Shown piece by piece: positions 28,459 through 38,075 of a DNA stretch of 64,000 bases. How positions within the stretch are numbered: the stretch's first letter is position 1; every line of letters starts with the position of its first letter. Under the pieces are notes generated by a model, which worked only from the letters and a program-made list of their open reading frames with translations, made no database searches and was not told where the DNA came from. Origin of the DNA: Emiliania huxleyi CCMP1516. Its lineage: Eukaryota > Haptophyta > Isochrysidales > Noelaerhabdaceae. The DNA is taken from assembly GCF_000372725.1 (NCBI RefSeq), contig NW_005198966.1, positions 1,670,022 to 1,734,021 of the forward strand, in the 5' to 3' direction. The translations under genes were made by a program, and so were the position numbers.

Positions 28459-29789
28459 ATGCGCCTTCCTACGTGGAGAGCGGCTGCTCTTCTCGCCGCC
28501 GGATCGGCGGCGGCAGCGGTGGCTGTGCGCGCCCTATTTTTCCGCTGGATTCGCAGCCGACCAGGTGCCGCACGCGGCAGAGCGCCTTTTGGCCGTCGGG
28601 ATAGCAGTGCCTGGGCCAGCATACGGTGTGTCGTCGCTGAGCCTGCCCGAAGTCGGTCTTCCGCAACCGACGCTGCCGCCCCGCCGCCGGCTCCGTCGCC
28701 AAGGACAGTCCAGGCCGTGCAGGCGAGTTGGGCCCAAGCTGAGGCTCTTGGTCTGGCGACTGTCGGCGCGCTCTTCTTCGACGCGCTCTTCGCGACGTCG
28801 GCCTCCGCCGAGCAGCTCTTTGCGACGCAAAAGTTCGCCGACGGCCCGGCTGGCCGAGCGCGCTTCAAGCTTCACACGCTCAACGTGATGCAGGCGCCCC
28901 GCCACCACTACCGCCACCGCCCCCGCCACCGCCGCCGCCATCGCCGCCATCTCACCGTCGCTCCCCCGCTGCCCCGTAGACGCTGAGCGCGGCGGTGTAC
29001 GGCCTGAGCGACCTCGGCTCGCTGGCGCGCACAGCACATCCGCATTGGCCGCATCTCACCGCCGCCCTCGCCGCCGCCGCCCCCGCCCCCGCCACCCCCG
29101 CCGCCCCCGCCGCCCCCGCCGCCGCCCTCGCCGCCATCCCGCCCATCACATGCCACCACCTCCGCCGCCGCCATCCAGGCGCCCGTGCTCGAGGCGCTGG
29201 GGGAGAGCCACCTCGGCTACAACGTCCTGCACGTCCACTACGAGGCCGCGGGTCTGCCCACCCCTCTGCCTCTGCCTACCCACTGCGCCTGCGCCTCGCC
29301 TCGCCGCCGCCAATGCCGCCTCCACCGCCGCTGCCACCGCCGCCTCCTCCCACCGCCGCCTCCCTCCCGCCTCTCCTGCCTCCCCGGCTCCACCTCTCGA
29401 CGCCCCACCGCCTCCAACCCTCGTCCTCCACCCGCCGCCGCGCCGCCCTCGCCTCGCCCGCCTCGCCCTCGCCCGCCTCGCCACTCGCCCCGGCACTGTC
29501 CCCCGACACGCCTGCCCCTCCCTCCCTCTCGGCTCCAGGTGCTGCCCTCCTCGCCACGCTGCGCGGAGGCCTCGGCGAAGAGTTCACGCCTGCCCTCGAG
29601 TCGGCCTGGCGAGAGGTGAGTGCGGGCCCCTGCCCCGGGCGGGTTTCGCACGCTGACTCTGGCAGCCCTGTGGAGTGTGGAGAGAGTTTGCAAGCATGCC
29701 AGACTCTCGCCCTCGCCTTGCCTCAGGTGTACGCCTTCATCGCGCAGAGCATGCTCAGAGGCGCGTCGCGCGCCATGTACACCTTCTAG
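28459..29789 (+). CDS. Neuroglobin-like globin with N-terminal membrane anchor, five exons
   Basis: Exons 28459-28893, 28980-29024, 29179-29251, 29539-29615 and 29727-29789 join in phase to 230 residues. The globin fold starts near residue 82 (TVQAVQASWAQAEALG, then ALFFDALF). His139 in RFKLHTLNVM is the distal (E7) and His171 in LGESHLGYNV the proximal (F8) haem ligand; their 32-residue spacing equals that of vertebrate neuroglobin. The end (GLGEEFTPALESAWREVYAF) is typical of helices G and H. Residues 8-30 are hydrophobic (AAALLAAGSAAAAVAVRAL), suggesting a signal anchor or organelle leader. Introns 1 and 2 start with GC, 3 and 4 with GT. Role in O2 or NO handling is inferred from family. 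Confidence 0.88.
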
Positions 29790-30715
29790 TCTATTTTATT
29801 AGGAATTCTGTGTTTGATGTCAATATCGAGAGATCTTGGCAGAGCGCTTTCTGATTCTGTCGAGTAGTTAGTTGCGAAACTCTACTATCACCGCGACCCA
29901 GGCTCAGCCGCGATGCCGCGTCTCTTTTCGCAGTGAAACCACCCCGGGGCCAACCGTCTTCGGTTTCGTCGCTTCCAAGTGCACTATAACCCACGAAACC
30001 CGAAAAGAAAACGTGTACCCCTTCGAGTGTATCTCGAGTGTTGCTATGGAGCGTCCGTTTCAACACGCGCTCGCGCGCTCGCGTCTGCTGGCGCCCAGAG
30101 AACATGTTGCACCACATGCTCCCGGCGGAGCCCAACTGCTTGCACTCGACAAGGCAGTCCATCCACTCGCGGCAGCTGAAGTCGAACTTCCACTCGATGC
30201 GGCTCGCGCCGGATTGTGAGCTCGGCGAGCGAGGTCGGAGAGCGACCTCCAGTTGGCCCAAGCCGCACGCCACTGAGGCAGAGCGGCCGTGCGCGTACGA
30301 CGCCGTACGCGCACGGCCACTCTGCACCGACCGCAGCGCTGCAATTGCGACCGCAGTGGCTCAGCTCAGCCAGGGCTCGCTCGCCCGAGCTCGGAGCCGC
30401 CGGCGGTCATGGGCAGCAACAAAGGTTTGACGCGTCGCTCGGTGCAGGAGGGCAATGCAGTGGAGGTGCAGTGGCCGTCCGGCGCGCGCGCGATGGGCTG
30501 CAGCTTCATTGGCAGCTACCAGAGCGCGTCTGGAGCGCTGCCATTGTGTGACCCACGTGCAAGCGGCGGTTCCGGCCTGTTCCGCGCCTCTTTTTACGCC
30601 TTTCATTGGAGAGGGGGGGGCGAGGTCTCATCAACTTCGAAACCGCCTTTGAAAGGGGGCAAATGCGTCCGTCCCTGAGACGGTTGGAAAGGGGGTGGTT
30701 TCACTGCGTACTATA
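29790..30715. other. Convergent intergenic region with a strong palindrome
   Basis: Lies between globin and the dehydrogenase gene 3' ends. Holds an inverted repeat at 30278-30325. A 90-residue frame starting at an ATG at 30408 (MGSNKGLTRRSVQ) is open to 30678 but matches nothing known. No other feature. Confidence 0.5.
30278..30325. repeat. 21-bp inverted repeat with 6-nt loop
   Basis: Arms 30278-30298 and 30305-30325 pair with a single mismatch; the central 14 pairs (GGCCGTGCGCGTAC) are perfect. It could form a cruciform or a transcript hairpin near the 3' ends of two convergent genes. Confidence 0.9.
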
Positions 30716-31918
30716 TCAATCGGACGGAAGCCCACACTCCTCGTCGCCGCCGCACTCCTCCAGCGGCTCCGCCTCAACAGCCTCCTCGCGGAGCGCCCCC
30801 TCGAGCCACGACTCGGTCCACTGCCACAGCTCCTCGCGCGCAGCGGCGCTCTTGCTCGCCGGCGAGATGTCGCGCACCTCGCAGTCCGCCACGTAGCCGC
30901 CGGCGGGCAGGCCCGGCGCGAGGAGGGCGTAGAGGAGCGGGCGGCACCCCTCCTGCGGCGACTTGAGCACCGCCTTGAGGGGCGTGCTGGACTGCAAGGC
31001 TCGCAGCGCGGGGATGCCGGCCAGACGATCGTCGACGGCTGCGCGGCCTGTGGGCGAGTCGGCAGAGGCGGCGGCGTAGCTCGGCCCGAGCTCCTTGAAG
31101 AGAGTCGTGAGCACCAGGCCGGGGTGGGCCGCCGTCGAGAGGACGCCGGGCGGGGCGCGCTTTGCGAGCTCCTGCGCAAAGAGCATGTTTGCGAACTTAG
31201 CCCGCCCATAGTTCCTGTTCGTATCAAAGGCCGTGGAGGCGTAGAGCGGGTCGTCCGTGCCAACCTCGTCTGCGAACGCATGTGCCGAAGATGAGACCGT
31301 CACGACCCGCGACTCGGCGCCTCCGGAGGAGGAGGCGAGGTCGGGAAGCAGCCGCTGCGTGAGCTGCTGGTGCCCGATGTGGCACACCTGTAGCGCGAGC
31401 TCCATCCCGTCGGCGGTCGTCTGCAGCGAGCCGGGCCAGATGCCCGCGTTGAGGATAAGTCCGCGCAGCGGTGAGCCGAGTTCCTTTGCGGCCGAGATAA
31501 TCAGCGGCGCGGCCGCCTCGACTGACCTCACCGATGCCAGATCGAGCGGCACAACACTAACACGTGCTTCCGGCGAGACGGTGCGAATCTCTGCTGCAGC
31601 GCTCTCTCCCTTCTCCTGGTCGCGAGAGCACAAGACGACGCCAAATCCCGCCTGCGCCAAGAAGAGCGCCGCCTCGCGGCCAATCCCGGCGTTCGCGCCA
31701 GTGACTGCCACAGTCGAGATCTTTGGCGGCAAAGCGTACTCGGTCTTGGCAAGTGCGTCAAGAGGGTCGCTGCCGAGCAGGGAGCGCTTGACACCAGAGA
31801 GGAGCTCGTCCCGCTGCCGGTCGGCCGCATAGACTGCCAGATCGAGCGCCTTGAACACCTTTGGCGCCGGTGGGAGGGTAAGGGCTGCGGCTGACAGGAG
31901 TTGTGGATAGCAGAGCAT
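30716..31918 (-). CDS. Short-chain dehydrogenase/reductase (retinol-dehydrogenase/POR-like)
   Basis: A 400-residue SDR from the ATG at 31918. Cofactor motif TGANAGIG (about residues 73-80), the CSRD turn after strand 2 (Arg suggests NADPH), LDLASVRSVEAA, the structural LNAGIW, catalytic Ser in VTVSSSAHAF and the YGRAKFAN active site (YxxxK), followed by AAHPGLVLTTLF. These blocks match the retinol dehydrogenase / protochlorophyllide reductase-like branch. The 70-residue N-terminal extension (MLCYPQLLSAAALTLPPAPK) resembles a leader peptide. The frame stays open upstream to 32113, but that part lacks conservation and includes a low-complexity sequence. Substrate unknown. Confidence 0.88.
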   Translation of the reverse strand: MLCYPQLLSAAALTLPPAPKVFKALDLAVYAADRQRDELLSGVKRSLLGSDPLDALAKTEYALPPKISTVAVTGANAGIGREAALFLAQAGFGVVLCSRDQEKGESAAAEIRTVSPEARVSVVPLDLASVRSVEAAAPLIISAAKELGSPLRGLILNAGIWPGSLQTTADGMELALQVCHIGHQQLTQRLLPDLASSSGGAESRVVTVSSSAHAFADEVGTDDPLYASTAFDTNRNYGRAKFANMLFAQELAKRAPPGVLSTAAHPGLVLTTLFKELGPSYAAASADSPTGRAAVDDRLAGIPALRALQSSTPLKAVLKSPQEGCRPLLYALLAPGLPAGGYVADCEVRDISPASKSAAAREELWQWTESWLEGALREEAVEAEPLEECGGDEECGLPSD

Positions 31919-32683
31919 CGCGCCACACACCGGATCTGTTCCACTGACTCGGAAGTCCGCGAAAGAGCCAAAGAAAAATAAGGGCCGCGAGTACACAGAC
32001 CTATGTAGCCGGCGCTTCCAAAATCCTGCTCGTTCAGGTGGGGACCCTGTCCTCCTCCCCCATCCCTCGTTGGGACCGGTTTTCTTTCTTTCGGTAGCCG
32101 GCGCTCGGTCCATTTGCCGAGCCAGACCAAAACCGTGGACAAGCTCCTCTCACTCACAGCAGAAGACTGGCACGAGAAAGAATTTTCCCACCCAACGCTC
32201 TCTCACAACACTAGGCACGGGACGACGGGACTGGCGCGCATTTGAAAGAAAGAATTTGCCAAACTTGAAGCGTGCCATCCTCGCTCCCCCCCAACGCGGC
32301 CAAAGGATATCCACCTCGGGAACCTCGAGAGAAGCGAGTGCGCCGGACGGACCGGCCAAACGGGTGAGGCACGATCGCGCGTGTCGGCCACCGCCGAGGC
32401 GGCCAGCGGCGGCCAATCGAGCTCGGCTCGAGGCAGCACTGCCTTGACCGGCATAGCACTGCTGGGCATTGGGAGCCAGCCGGCACCAGCTGGCAAGCAT
32501 GGGTGAGCAAAACTGACAAAACCTGCGCATGGCGAGTGTTTGGCACGGCACAGGCGAGGGCCGCTCTCCGAGGGCAGCACGTGATGGTCGTGGGCGACCT
32601 CCAAGCGCGCCTCTTCTTCTCTGTGCGCGTCTAGCAGCTAGCACGCACCCGATATGAAGCGCAGCAGCTCAAGCTTGCTTTCA
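31919..32683. other. Divergent intergenic region
   Basis: Upstream of the SDR gene and of the gene at 32684. Includes a copy of the GGCACGGGACNNNGGGACTGG-type short repeat at 32213-32243 (others at 33937-33957 and 34978-35005). No gene recognised. Confidence 0.45.
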
Positions 32684-33856
32684 GCACGGAGGATCACACG
32701 CGCACACGATCCAAACGATTCTGGCTGGGCTCGCTCTCACAACTCGGGAATGCCCCGGGCAGGCGCTCGTCTACCTCGTCAACGGCACTGCCGCGCCGTC
32801 CGAAGTCGCGAGCGGCTTCATGCGCCACCGCTGGGAGCCGGGGGACCCTTGCGCGTGGAACGCGGACAAGCAGGCAGATAAATGGTATGACTGGGCCGGG
32901 TGGGGTGAGTTCCTCAAGAACCACCCGTGTCACCTCGCCGCATATGGCCAGCCAAACCTGCACAACGTGACCTTCCCAAATGCAAAGGCGTGGTGGGGGC
33001 ACGGCGACCCACGCGACGTGATGACGATGCTTCTCAAGGAGAATTTCCCGCCGGCCGAAGCGCTCATGCAATCTTATGTGCACGAAGCGCCCGGGGAACA
33101 GCCAATCACACTATCCTACGTGTGGCGCTCCGTCATTCGGACGGTGGGCAACGGCGTCAACGGCGCCTACAAGCACCAGCACGCACGCATCATGGAGAGG
33201 GTCCGCGCCAAACGACTCACGCCTGGGCCGCCACGTGGTGCGCCTGACGCTTGCTCCATGGTGTGCAAAGGTGGCGGCGCTCGTCGGCCGCGGGCCGCCA
33301 ACCGTCATCGTTGCGGCCATGTACGCCTTCGACGCGCAGTGGCAGGCGGCGGACGAGGCGATGCACAGCGAGTGGCGTCTCTGCGCCTCGTGCACGCCCA
33401 CACACACCATCCCCCATCGGGTAGGTGGCGCTCCGGATGCGCGGCCTGTATTCGGGCCTTCACCAGCACTTTGGCTCGGCGCTCAAGCTGACCCTCGGCC
33501 CCTCCTCCTGTCAGCCGGGACGGCCCTACTCGGCGAGCGACCGCTCCTTCTGAGCCACCCCACTTCTGCGCCCCGCCACGGCCAGCGCGCCTTCTCCGCC
33601 CTGCACCGATCCTCAGGTCTACATGGGAACGCGCACGCGGCACAACATCTTCCACGCCTTCGAGAATGCGACGGCGCTCCGACCGCTCGCGCGCGCCGCG
33701 GCTGAGAATGAGAGCGTCCTCTTCCTCGATTCGCTCCCCTCCAAGGCGAACTTTGCGCCGACGCGCCTCGCGCCCTGCCACTACGATTTGCCCGTCGGGC
33801 CGATGGCCGAGGCGCTGGTGCAGATTGCGCTGAATGGGGTGTTCGGTGCGCCCTGA
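32684..33856 (+). CDS. Unrecognised multi-exon gene
   Basis: Four coding blocks can be joined. Block 1 runs from an acceptor-like site at 32684 (or a start upstream) to about 33200 and includes QALVYLVNGTAAPS, DKWYDWAGWGEFLKNHPCHL and AEALMQSYVHEAPGEQP. Block 2 is 33271-33357 (PPTVIVAAMYAFDAQW), block 3 33425-33532 (RMRGLYSGLHQHFGSALKL) and block 4 33617-33856 (GTRTRHNIFHAFENATA, ending CHYDLPVGPMAEALVQIA). Introns 33358-33424 and 33533-33616 would be GC-AG. The DSLP...CHYDLP ending is reminiscent of SGNH/PC-esterase proteins, but I do not recognise the catalytic Ser block, so no function is assigned. The first exon is unresolved. Confidence 0.5.
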
Positions 33857-34449
33857 GTGGATGTGTTCTCGGATGTGTTTAGATCTATAACGACAGCCGA
33901 GGACAGAGACAAACAACTCGACTTCAAAACTCTCTCGCACTGGGCACGGGACAGGCTCTCAAATAGAAGATAGGTGAAGGCGAAACACAGTCTGGCTCGG
34001 GGACTGGGGCACACACCAAACGGCAACGCGGTATTGGGTGGACGCGAGATGGGTGGACGCGAGACAGAGAAGACGACGACACGCTTGAGCGACACACAGA
34101 CACACACACGCTCACAAGACACTCTGCCAGAGCTAGGCTGCCACACATCCCGAGTACTCGAGTAAGTGTAGCCGGCCCCTGTCGCCCCTCCCAGCACCCA
34201 CGGTGCCAAGGGCACACACAACAGCAGGAACAACATAACAGGCGACAGGGCACGCCACGTGTGAGGCTACTGGCTAGATCGCTTTGGAGAGAGAGAGAGA
34301 GAGTTTTAGCAATACCAAACAACTCGAACACTCACACGTCATTTGGGGCCTGGAGCCCTGTTCACGCGCGCGCGAGACGTGCAGACAGGGTTGCCAGGTG
34401 AGAGCGAATGGCGCGGTTCACGCCTCGCACAACAGAGAGAGAGATGCGC
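33857..34449. repeat. Intergenic region with dispersed repeat copy
   Basis: 33970-34165 is a diverged copy of the repeat at 37126-37290: both carry GGCTCGG, CGCGGTA(T)TGGGTGGACG, GACGACGACACGC, GCGACACACAGACACA and GGCTGCCACAC blocks in the same order. Purine-rich (GA)n at 34289-34304. No gene. Confidence 0.75.
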
Positions 34450-34740
34450 TCTGCATGGTGGGACATAAAAGAGAGCGAGTACTTGGGCGAGTAGGCCGTG
34501 CGGTCAACGCTGCCGCGCGCGACTTTGCGCGCGAGGCGGCGCAGCTTGAGAACGGCGGTGGGCGAGAAGCCGCCGCCGAACGTCTCGTGGAGCAGCAGAT
34601 TGAAGTTGTTGCGCTTGACAAAGATCGCGTCGTGGTAGAAACCGCGGTGGCTGCGCCTTGACGTAGCCGTGGCCGGTCTTGTGGGAGAAGGGGCCGGGCT
34701 GCCCGCGCGCCTTGCAGCCCATGTTTAGGCGGCGGGCCTT
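34450..34740 (-). pseudogene. 3' fragment of a non-LTR retrotransposon ORF
   Basis: Read on the minus strand with one frameshift: MGCKARGQPGPFSHKTGHGY at 34722, then GFYHDAIFVKRNNFNLLLHE, TFGGGFSP and RTAYSPKY. It aligns with the C-terminal domain of the element at 39960-43110 (LGCKERGHKSQGPLVHATGK, HYDALHVKNGIVKICLVE, SQGGIAPP). Only this 3' part is present, as expected for 5'-truncated target-primed insertions. Confidence 0.7.
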
Positions 34741-35159
34741 CTCTTCGGTGTGTTGTCATGGTCGACGACAGTGCATATGATGAACTCAGCACCAGACCTG
34801 GCTGCCTGGCTGGTGCGCGAGTAGAGGTGCGTGTGCTCAAGCGGCCTGCTGGGCAGGTTAGGTTAGGTAGGAAGGTGAAGAACAGACTGGGCAAATGTCA
34901 GGAAAAAGAATTTTATGAGAAACTCCCTCGCACGACACTGAAGAACAATAAAAATCTCTCTCTGAAGAAGAAGAGACACTGGGCACGGGACTGGCGCGCA
35001 CTGGCACTAACACAGGTACACCACGGGAGCCGCCTAAGCGACTCCTGCGAGGACGGCGAGGCACTTAGCTCCGTGCACTCGCCCGCCCTCACCGCAGGCA
35101 AGCTCATTCGCAATCTGCTCCTCTTGCCAAAGACTGAAAAAGAAACCTCCGTGTCGTGA
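34741..35159. other. Intergenic region
   Basis: Contains a GGTTAGGTTAGGTAGG stretch (34857-34870) next to GGTGAAGAACAG, i.e. another fragment of the dispersed repeat family, and the CACTGGGCACGGGACTGGCG short repeat (34978-35000). No gene recognised. Confidence 0.45.
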
Positions 35160-36940
35160 GTGACCGCCTTTCGGCTAGGCAGCATCTCAGATGCCCCGGC
35201 CACCTCTCCCCCCACGACCACCGTCTGCCTCGCCGTCACCGCCGCCCTCCGCCTCGCCCTCTCCACCGCCCTCTGCTCCGCCCTCACCGCCTCCGCCCTC
35301 CGCCGCGCCCTCGCCGCCGCCGCCCTCCGCCGCGCCCTCGCCGCCGCCACCGTCCGCCTTGCCCTCGCCGCCTCCGCCCTCCGTTCCGGCGTTACCGCCG
35401 TCTACTTCCGCCCCGCCATCACCACCGTGGTGGCAAGCGGCCTTGACGGAGGGTGGTGGATCCGACGAGTTGAGGTGCCGCTCGCCTCACAGCCGTGCAC
35501 ACGCCCGCAAGACACCTGCTCGGTCCCACCCGAGGCGATGAGGACCACCCTCCCTCACCTCGCAGGGTGAGTCTCGTGGTCGCCGTTTTCGTCTTCCTAC
35601 TGTGAGCGCTTGCCCGAGCCGCCCCACGAGCACCGCCAGCCCGTGCATGAGCGGTGATTGCGCGCGCCCCACAGGTGTGCAGCCCTGACGATGGTGTGGG
35701 TGGTCGCCCGCATCATCCGCCGAAAGCGGAGGCGCCAACGGATGTCGTCAGTCTACGAAGGGTCTGGCCGTTGGTCAACCTCCTCGTCGGTCTGGGCCAC
35801 CCCCTTCGCTTCTCCCTTCCCCTCCCTCAATCGATCCCTCAACCGGAGCTCCTTGCGGGCGCGCGCGGGCGTTCGACCTCCGATGCCGGCAGCGGTGGCG
35901 AGGGCGAGGGCGGCGTCGGCGGGTCGGCCGTCGGCGTCGGCCTCGCCGCCACCGCCACCTCGGTCGTCACCTCTGCCGCCGGCAGCTCACGACGCCGCGG
36001 GGCAAGCTTGGGACCGGGGCCTCCGGCTGCCGAGCGTGACGCGGCCGCCTTCGAGTCCCGTGGGGACGCTGAACCCGTCCAGCTCGAATCCTCCCTCACC
36101 CGCAAGGCCGCCTTCCCTCAAGCGCGCCGTCAAGCTCGCCGTCGCTAAAGGCCCAACGTGGTCGCTCGACGTGCGCCGCGCCCCCACGGCCCCGTCGATC
36201 CGACCCCCCCCCCCCTCCCTCCCTCTCACCCTACGCCTCCGCTCCAGGCGCAACTCTCGCAGCCCGCCTCCGCGTTCGACACGCCCTTCTCAACGTGCGA
36301 CACTTGCGGCGCTTACTGCGACGCGTCCATCTCGCTGAACTCCTCCCTCCAGGCGCCAGCCGCTCTGTCCCGTGTCTCTGTCCCGTGTATCTCAACGCCC
36401 TTCCACCGAGCCGCTCCCTCCTCGTGCGTCCCCGCGCCGCAGGCGACTCTCGGCTCTCAAATGGGCGCCGCGGGCCGAAGCGGGGACGCCGGGCCCTCCT
36501 CTTCGGCGGGAGGTTCGCGCGGCGTGGACGTGGCGACGCTCGCTGCCTTGCTAGGCGGCGGGGCAGAGCCGGGATCGGGGGTCAGCTTGACGGAGCTGTC
36601 GCCGCGGCCAGCGCTGCGCCATCGACCCATGTCCGACGACGCCGACCGCTTGCTCTCGCAGTCTCTGATGAGCACCTTGGGCTCAATCTACTCCTCCTGC
36701 ACTTCCGCGTCCTCCGGCGCCTCCTCCCCCCGCGACGAGAGCGCGCCCAGCGCTGAAGGCTTGCGCTCGGCCCTCGATTCAGGCAGCGTGCGGCGTTTGG
36801 CGGAGGAGCTGTGCAAGGACAACCCTGCTGCCAGCGCCATGGTGGGAGCCATGTCGTCCCCAGAGCTAGCGCGCCGTTTGGCACCGCAGCGAGCGCGGAT
36901 AATGGCTGCCCTGGACACATCGTCACGCCTCCGGGCCTAA
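35160..36940 (+). CDS. Putative multi-exon gene with Pro/Ser-rich region, function unknown
   Basis: 35190-35540 can encode a Pro/Ser-rich tract (SPPPPSAAPSPPPP style), as in hydroxyproline-rich cell-surface proteins. A good GT donor (35567) and an AG acceptor (exon from 35675) define one intron of 108 nt. The following exon can read LTMVWVVARIIRRKRRRQ, a short hydrophobic run followed by a basic stop-transfer signal. A further open block ends at 36940 (PMSDDADRLLSQSLMSTLGS, then RRLAEELCKDNPAASAMVGA). Frames change between blocks, so at least one more intron lies near 36240-36460. Exon borders are not settled and no family was recognised; a surface or membrane protein is a guess. Confidence 0.4.
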
Positions 36941-37125
36941 CTGAGCTCTCGCGATGGGCCAATGCGACGGCGTCTCGACCCCCGCCGACGCGCAGCTATT
37001 TTATTTAGCCTGTGCAGCTCAGCTTGCAGGGGGCAGGGAAGACAATAAAGCTCAAAAACTGCGCACCTAATCGCAGCATTTTTCAGTAGATTTTGTTTCG
37101 GGGAATTCGATCCTCTGAGGTATAG

Positions 37126-37290
37126 GTAGGTAGAAAGGTGAAGAACAGCCAGGCTCGGACTGGACACCACTCACCAGCGCGGTATGGGTGGACGCAGGAC
37201 AGATGATGACGACACGCACGAACGACACACAGACACAAACAAGCTCACAAGACACACAGCCAGCTGGCTGCCACACTCCCTGAGTCCTCT
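37126..37290 (+). repeat. Dispersed repeat, best-preserved copy
   Basis: Begins TAGGTAGAAAGGTGAAGAAC, continues GGCTCGGACTGGACACCA and GCGGTATGGGTGGACGC. Other full or partial copies: 10961-11062 (+), 15067-15118 (-), 33970-34165 (+), 34857-34890 (+), 60088-60150 (+). Short, non-coding, without a clear TIR. Confidence 0.8.
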
Positions 37291-37362
37291 GAACTTCTCA
37301 AAAAAGAAGAAAACCCGCGCCTCTCATCAGTGGGGCTCCTGCTTCTAACCCATCCCCAAACG

Positions 37363-37734
37363 ATGGTGCTCCTTCATCTAGCATCGACGCTCCGCGCCCC
37401 TCTGGCGTCGCCACGCCCGGGCCTCGTCATCATGGGCCGCGCTGACGAGCTTCGTAACATCGACATCGAGGCTGAGGTGGCCGGCGTCGCGTGCGTGCCG
37501 CTCGAGGAGAAGATCGCCGAGGAGGCGAGCGAGATCTTCCGCAGTGAGGCAATGAAGAAGCTCGAGACGGGAACTTGGTACCAGTGCTCCGGACCCGCCG
37601 ACGACATGGAGCTCACCTGCTTCCTGGCGCCAAGCTGGATGGGTCTTGCCGACGGCGCTTGGGTGTGCAGCGATGTGCTCAAGGTGAGGACTGGCGACGC
37701 GCCCTTGGAGCAGGCGGGAGAGGATAGCTACTAG
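37363..37734 (+). CDS. Small hypothetical protein, possibly organelle-targeted
   Basis: A 123-residue ORF from the ATG at 37363. The first 35 residues (MVLLHLASTLRAPLASPRPG) resemble a leader. The mature part, RADELRNIDIEAEVAGVACV, then KIAEEASEIFRSEAMKKLET and GTWYQCSGPADDMELTCFL, has normal amino-acid balance unlike shadow frames. No known family. An isolated single-exon gene. Confidence 0.55.
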   Translation: MVLLHLASTLRAPLASPRPGLVIMGRADELRNIDIEAEVAGVACVPLEEKIAEEASEIFRSEAMKKLETGTWYQCSGPADDMELTCFLAPSWMGLADGAWVCSDVLKVRTGDAPLEQAGEDSY

Positions 37735-38075
37735 TGGCGGTGTAGCGTCGCCTTGCCACCGACGGCGAATCATGATTCGCCGGCATCTTGGATCAGTCGG
37801 CTTGCACCGCGTCCAGTCCACCGGTTTGTGGGCCAGGGGCAGCTACGCCAACTCGTTTTTGTGCCGGCGTTTTAGCTCTCTCTGCCGCCGTTGCCACACG
37901 CGCGCCCACTCACCGCTCTGCGCTGTCGTCTCAGTGATTTCCATGTAGAGTGTGGTGTGTGTCTCTGCTCACGGCGGTCATGCGGCACGCGTCGCGCTCG
38001 TCTGCGAGGGTTGTCTCCCCTCCGAGAGCTGGAGCTCCCTGACCTCCGAGCTCCGTCCAAGCGTCCTTCGATTTT
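37735..38075. other. Convergent intergenic region
   Basis: Between the small ORF and the fusion gene. A short GCGAATCATGATTCGC palindrome at 37764-37779 could act as a hairpin near the 3' ends. No gene. Confidence 0.5.

Noticed and set aside
33358..33424. A further border-repeat intron in the unrecognised gene
   Set aside because: 67 nt and GC-AG, but no convincing repeat at the two junctions, so it was left out of the set.
34857..34870. GGTTAGGTTAGG as a possible interstitial telomere
   Set aside because: Only two or three units, and part of the dispersed repeat family.
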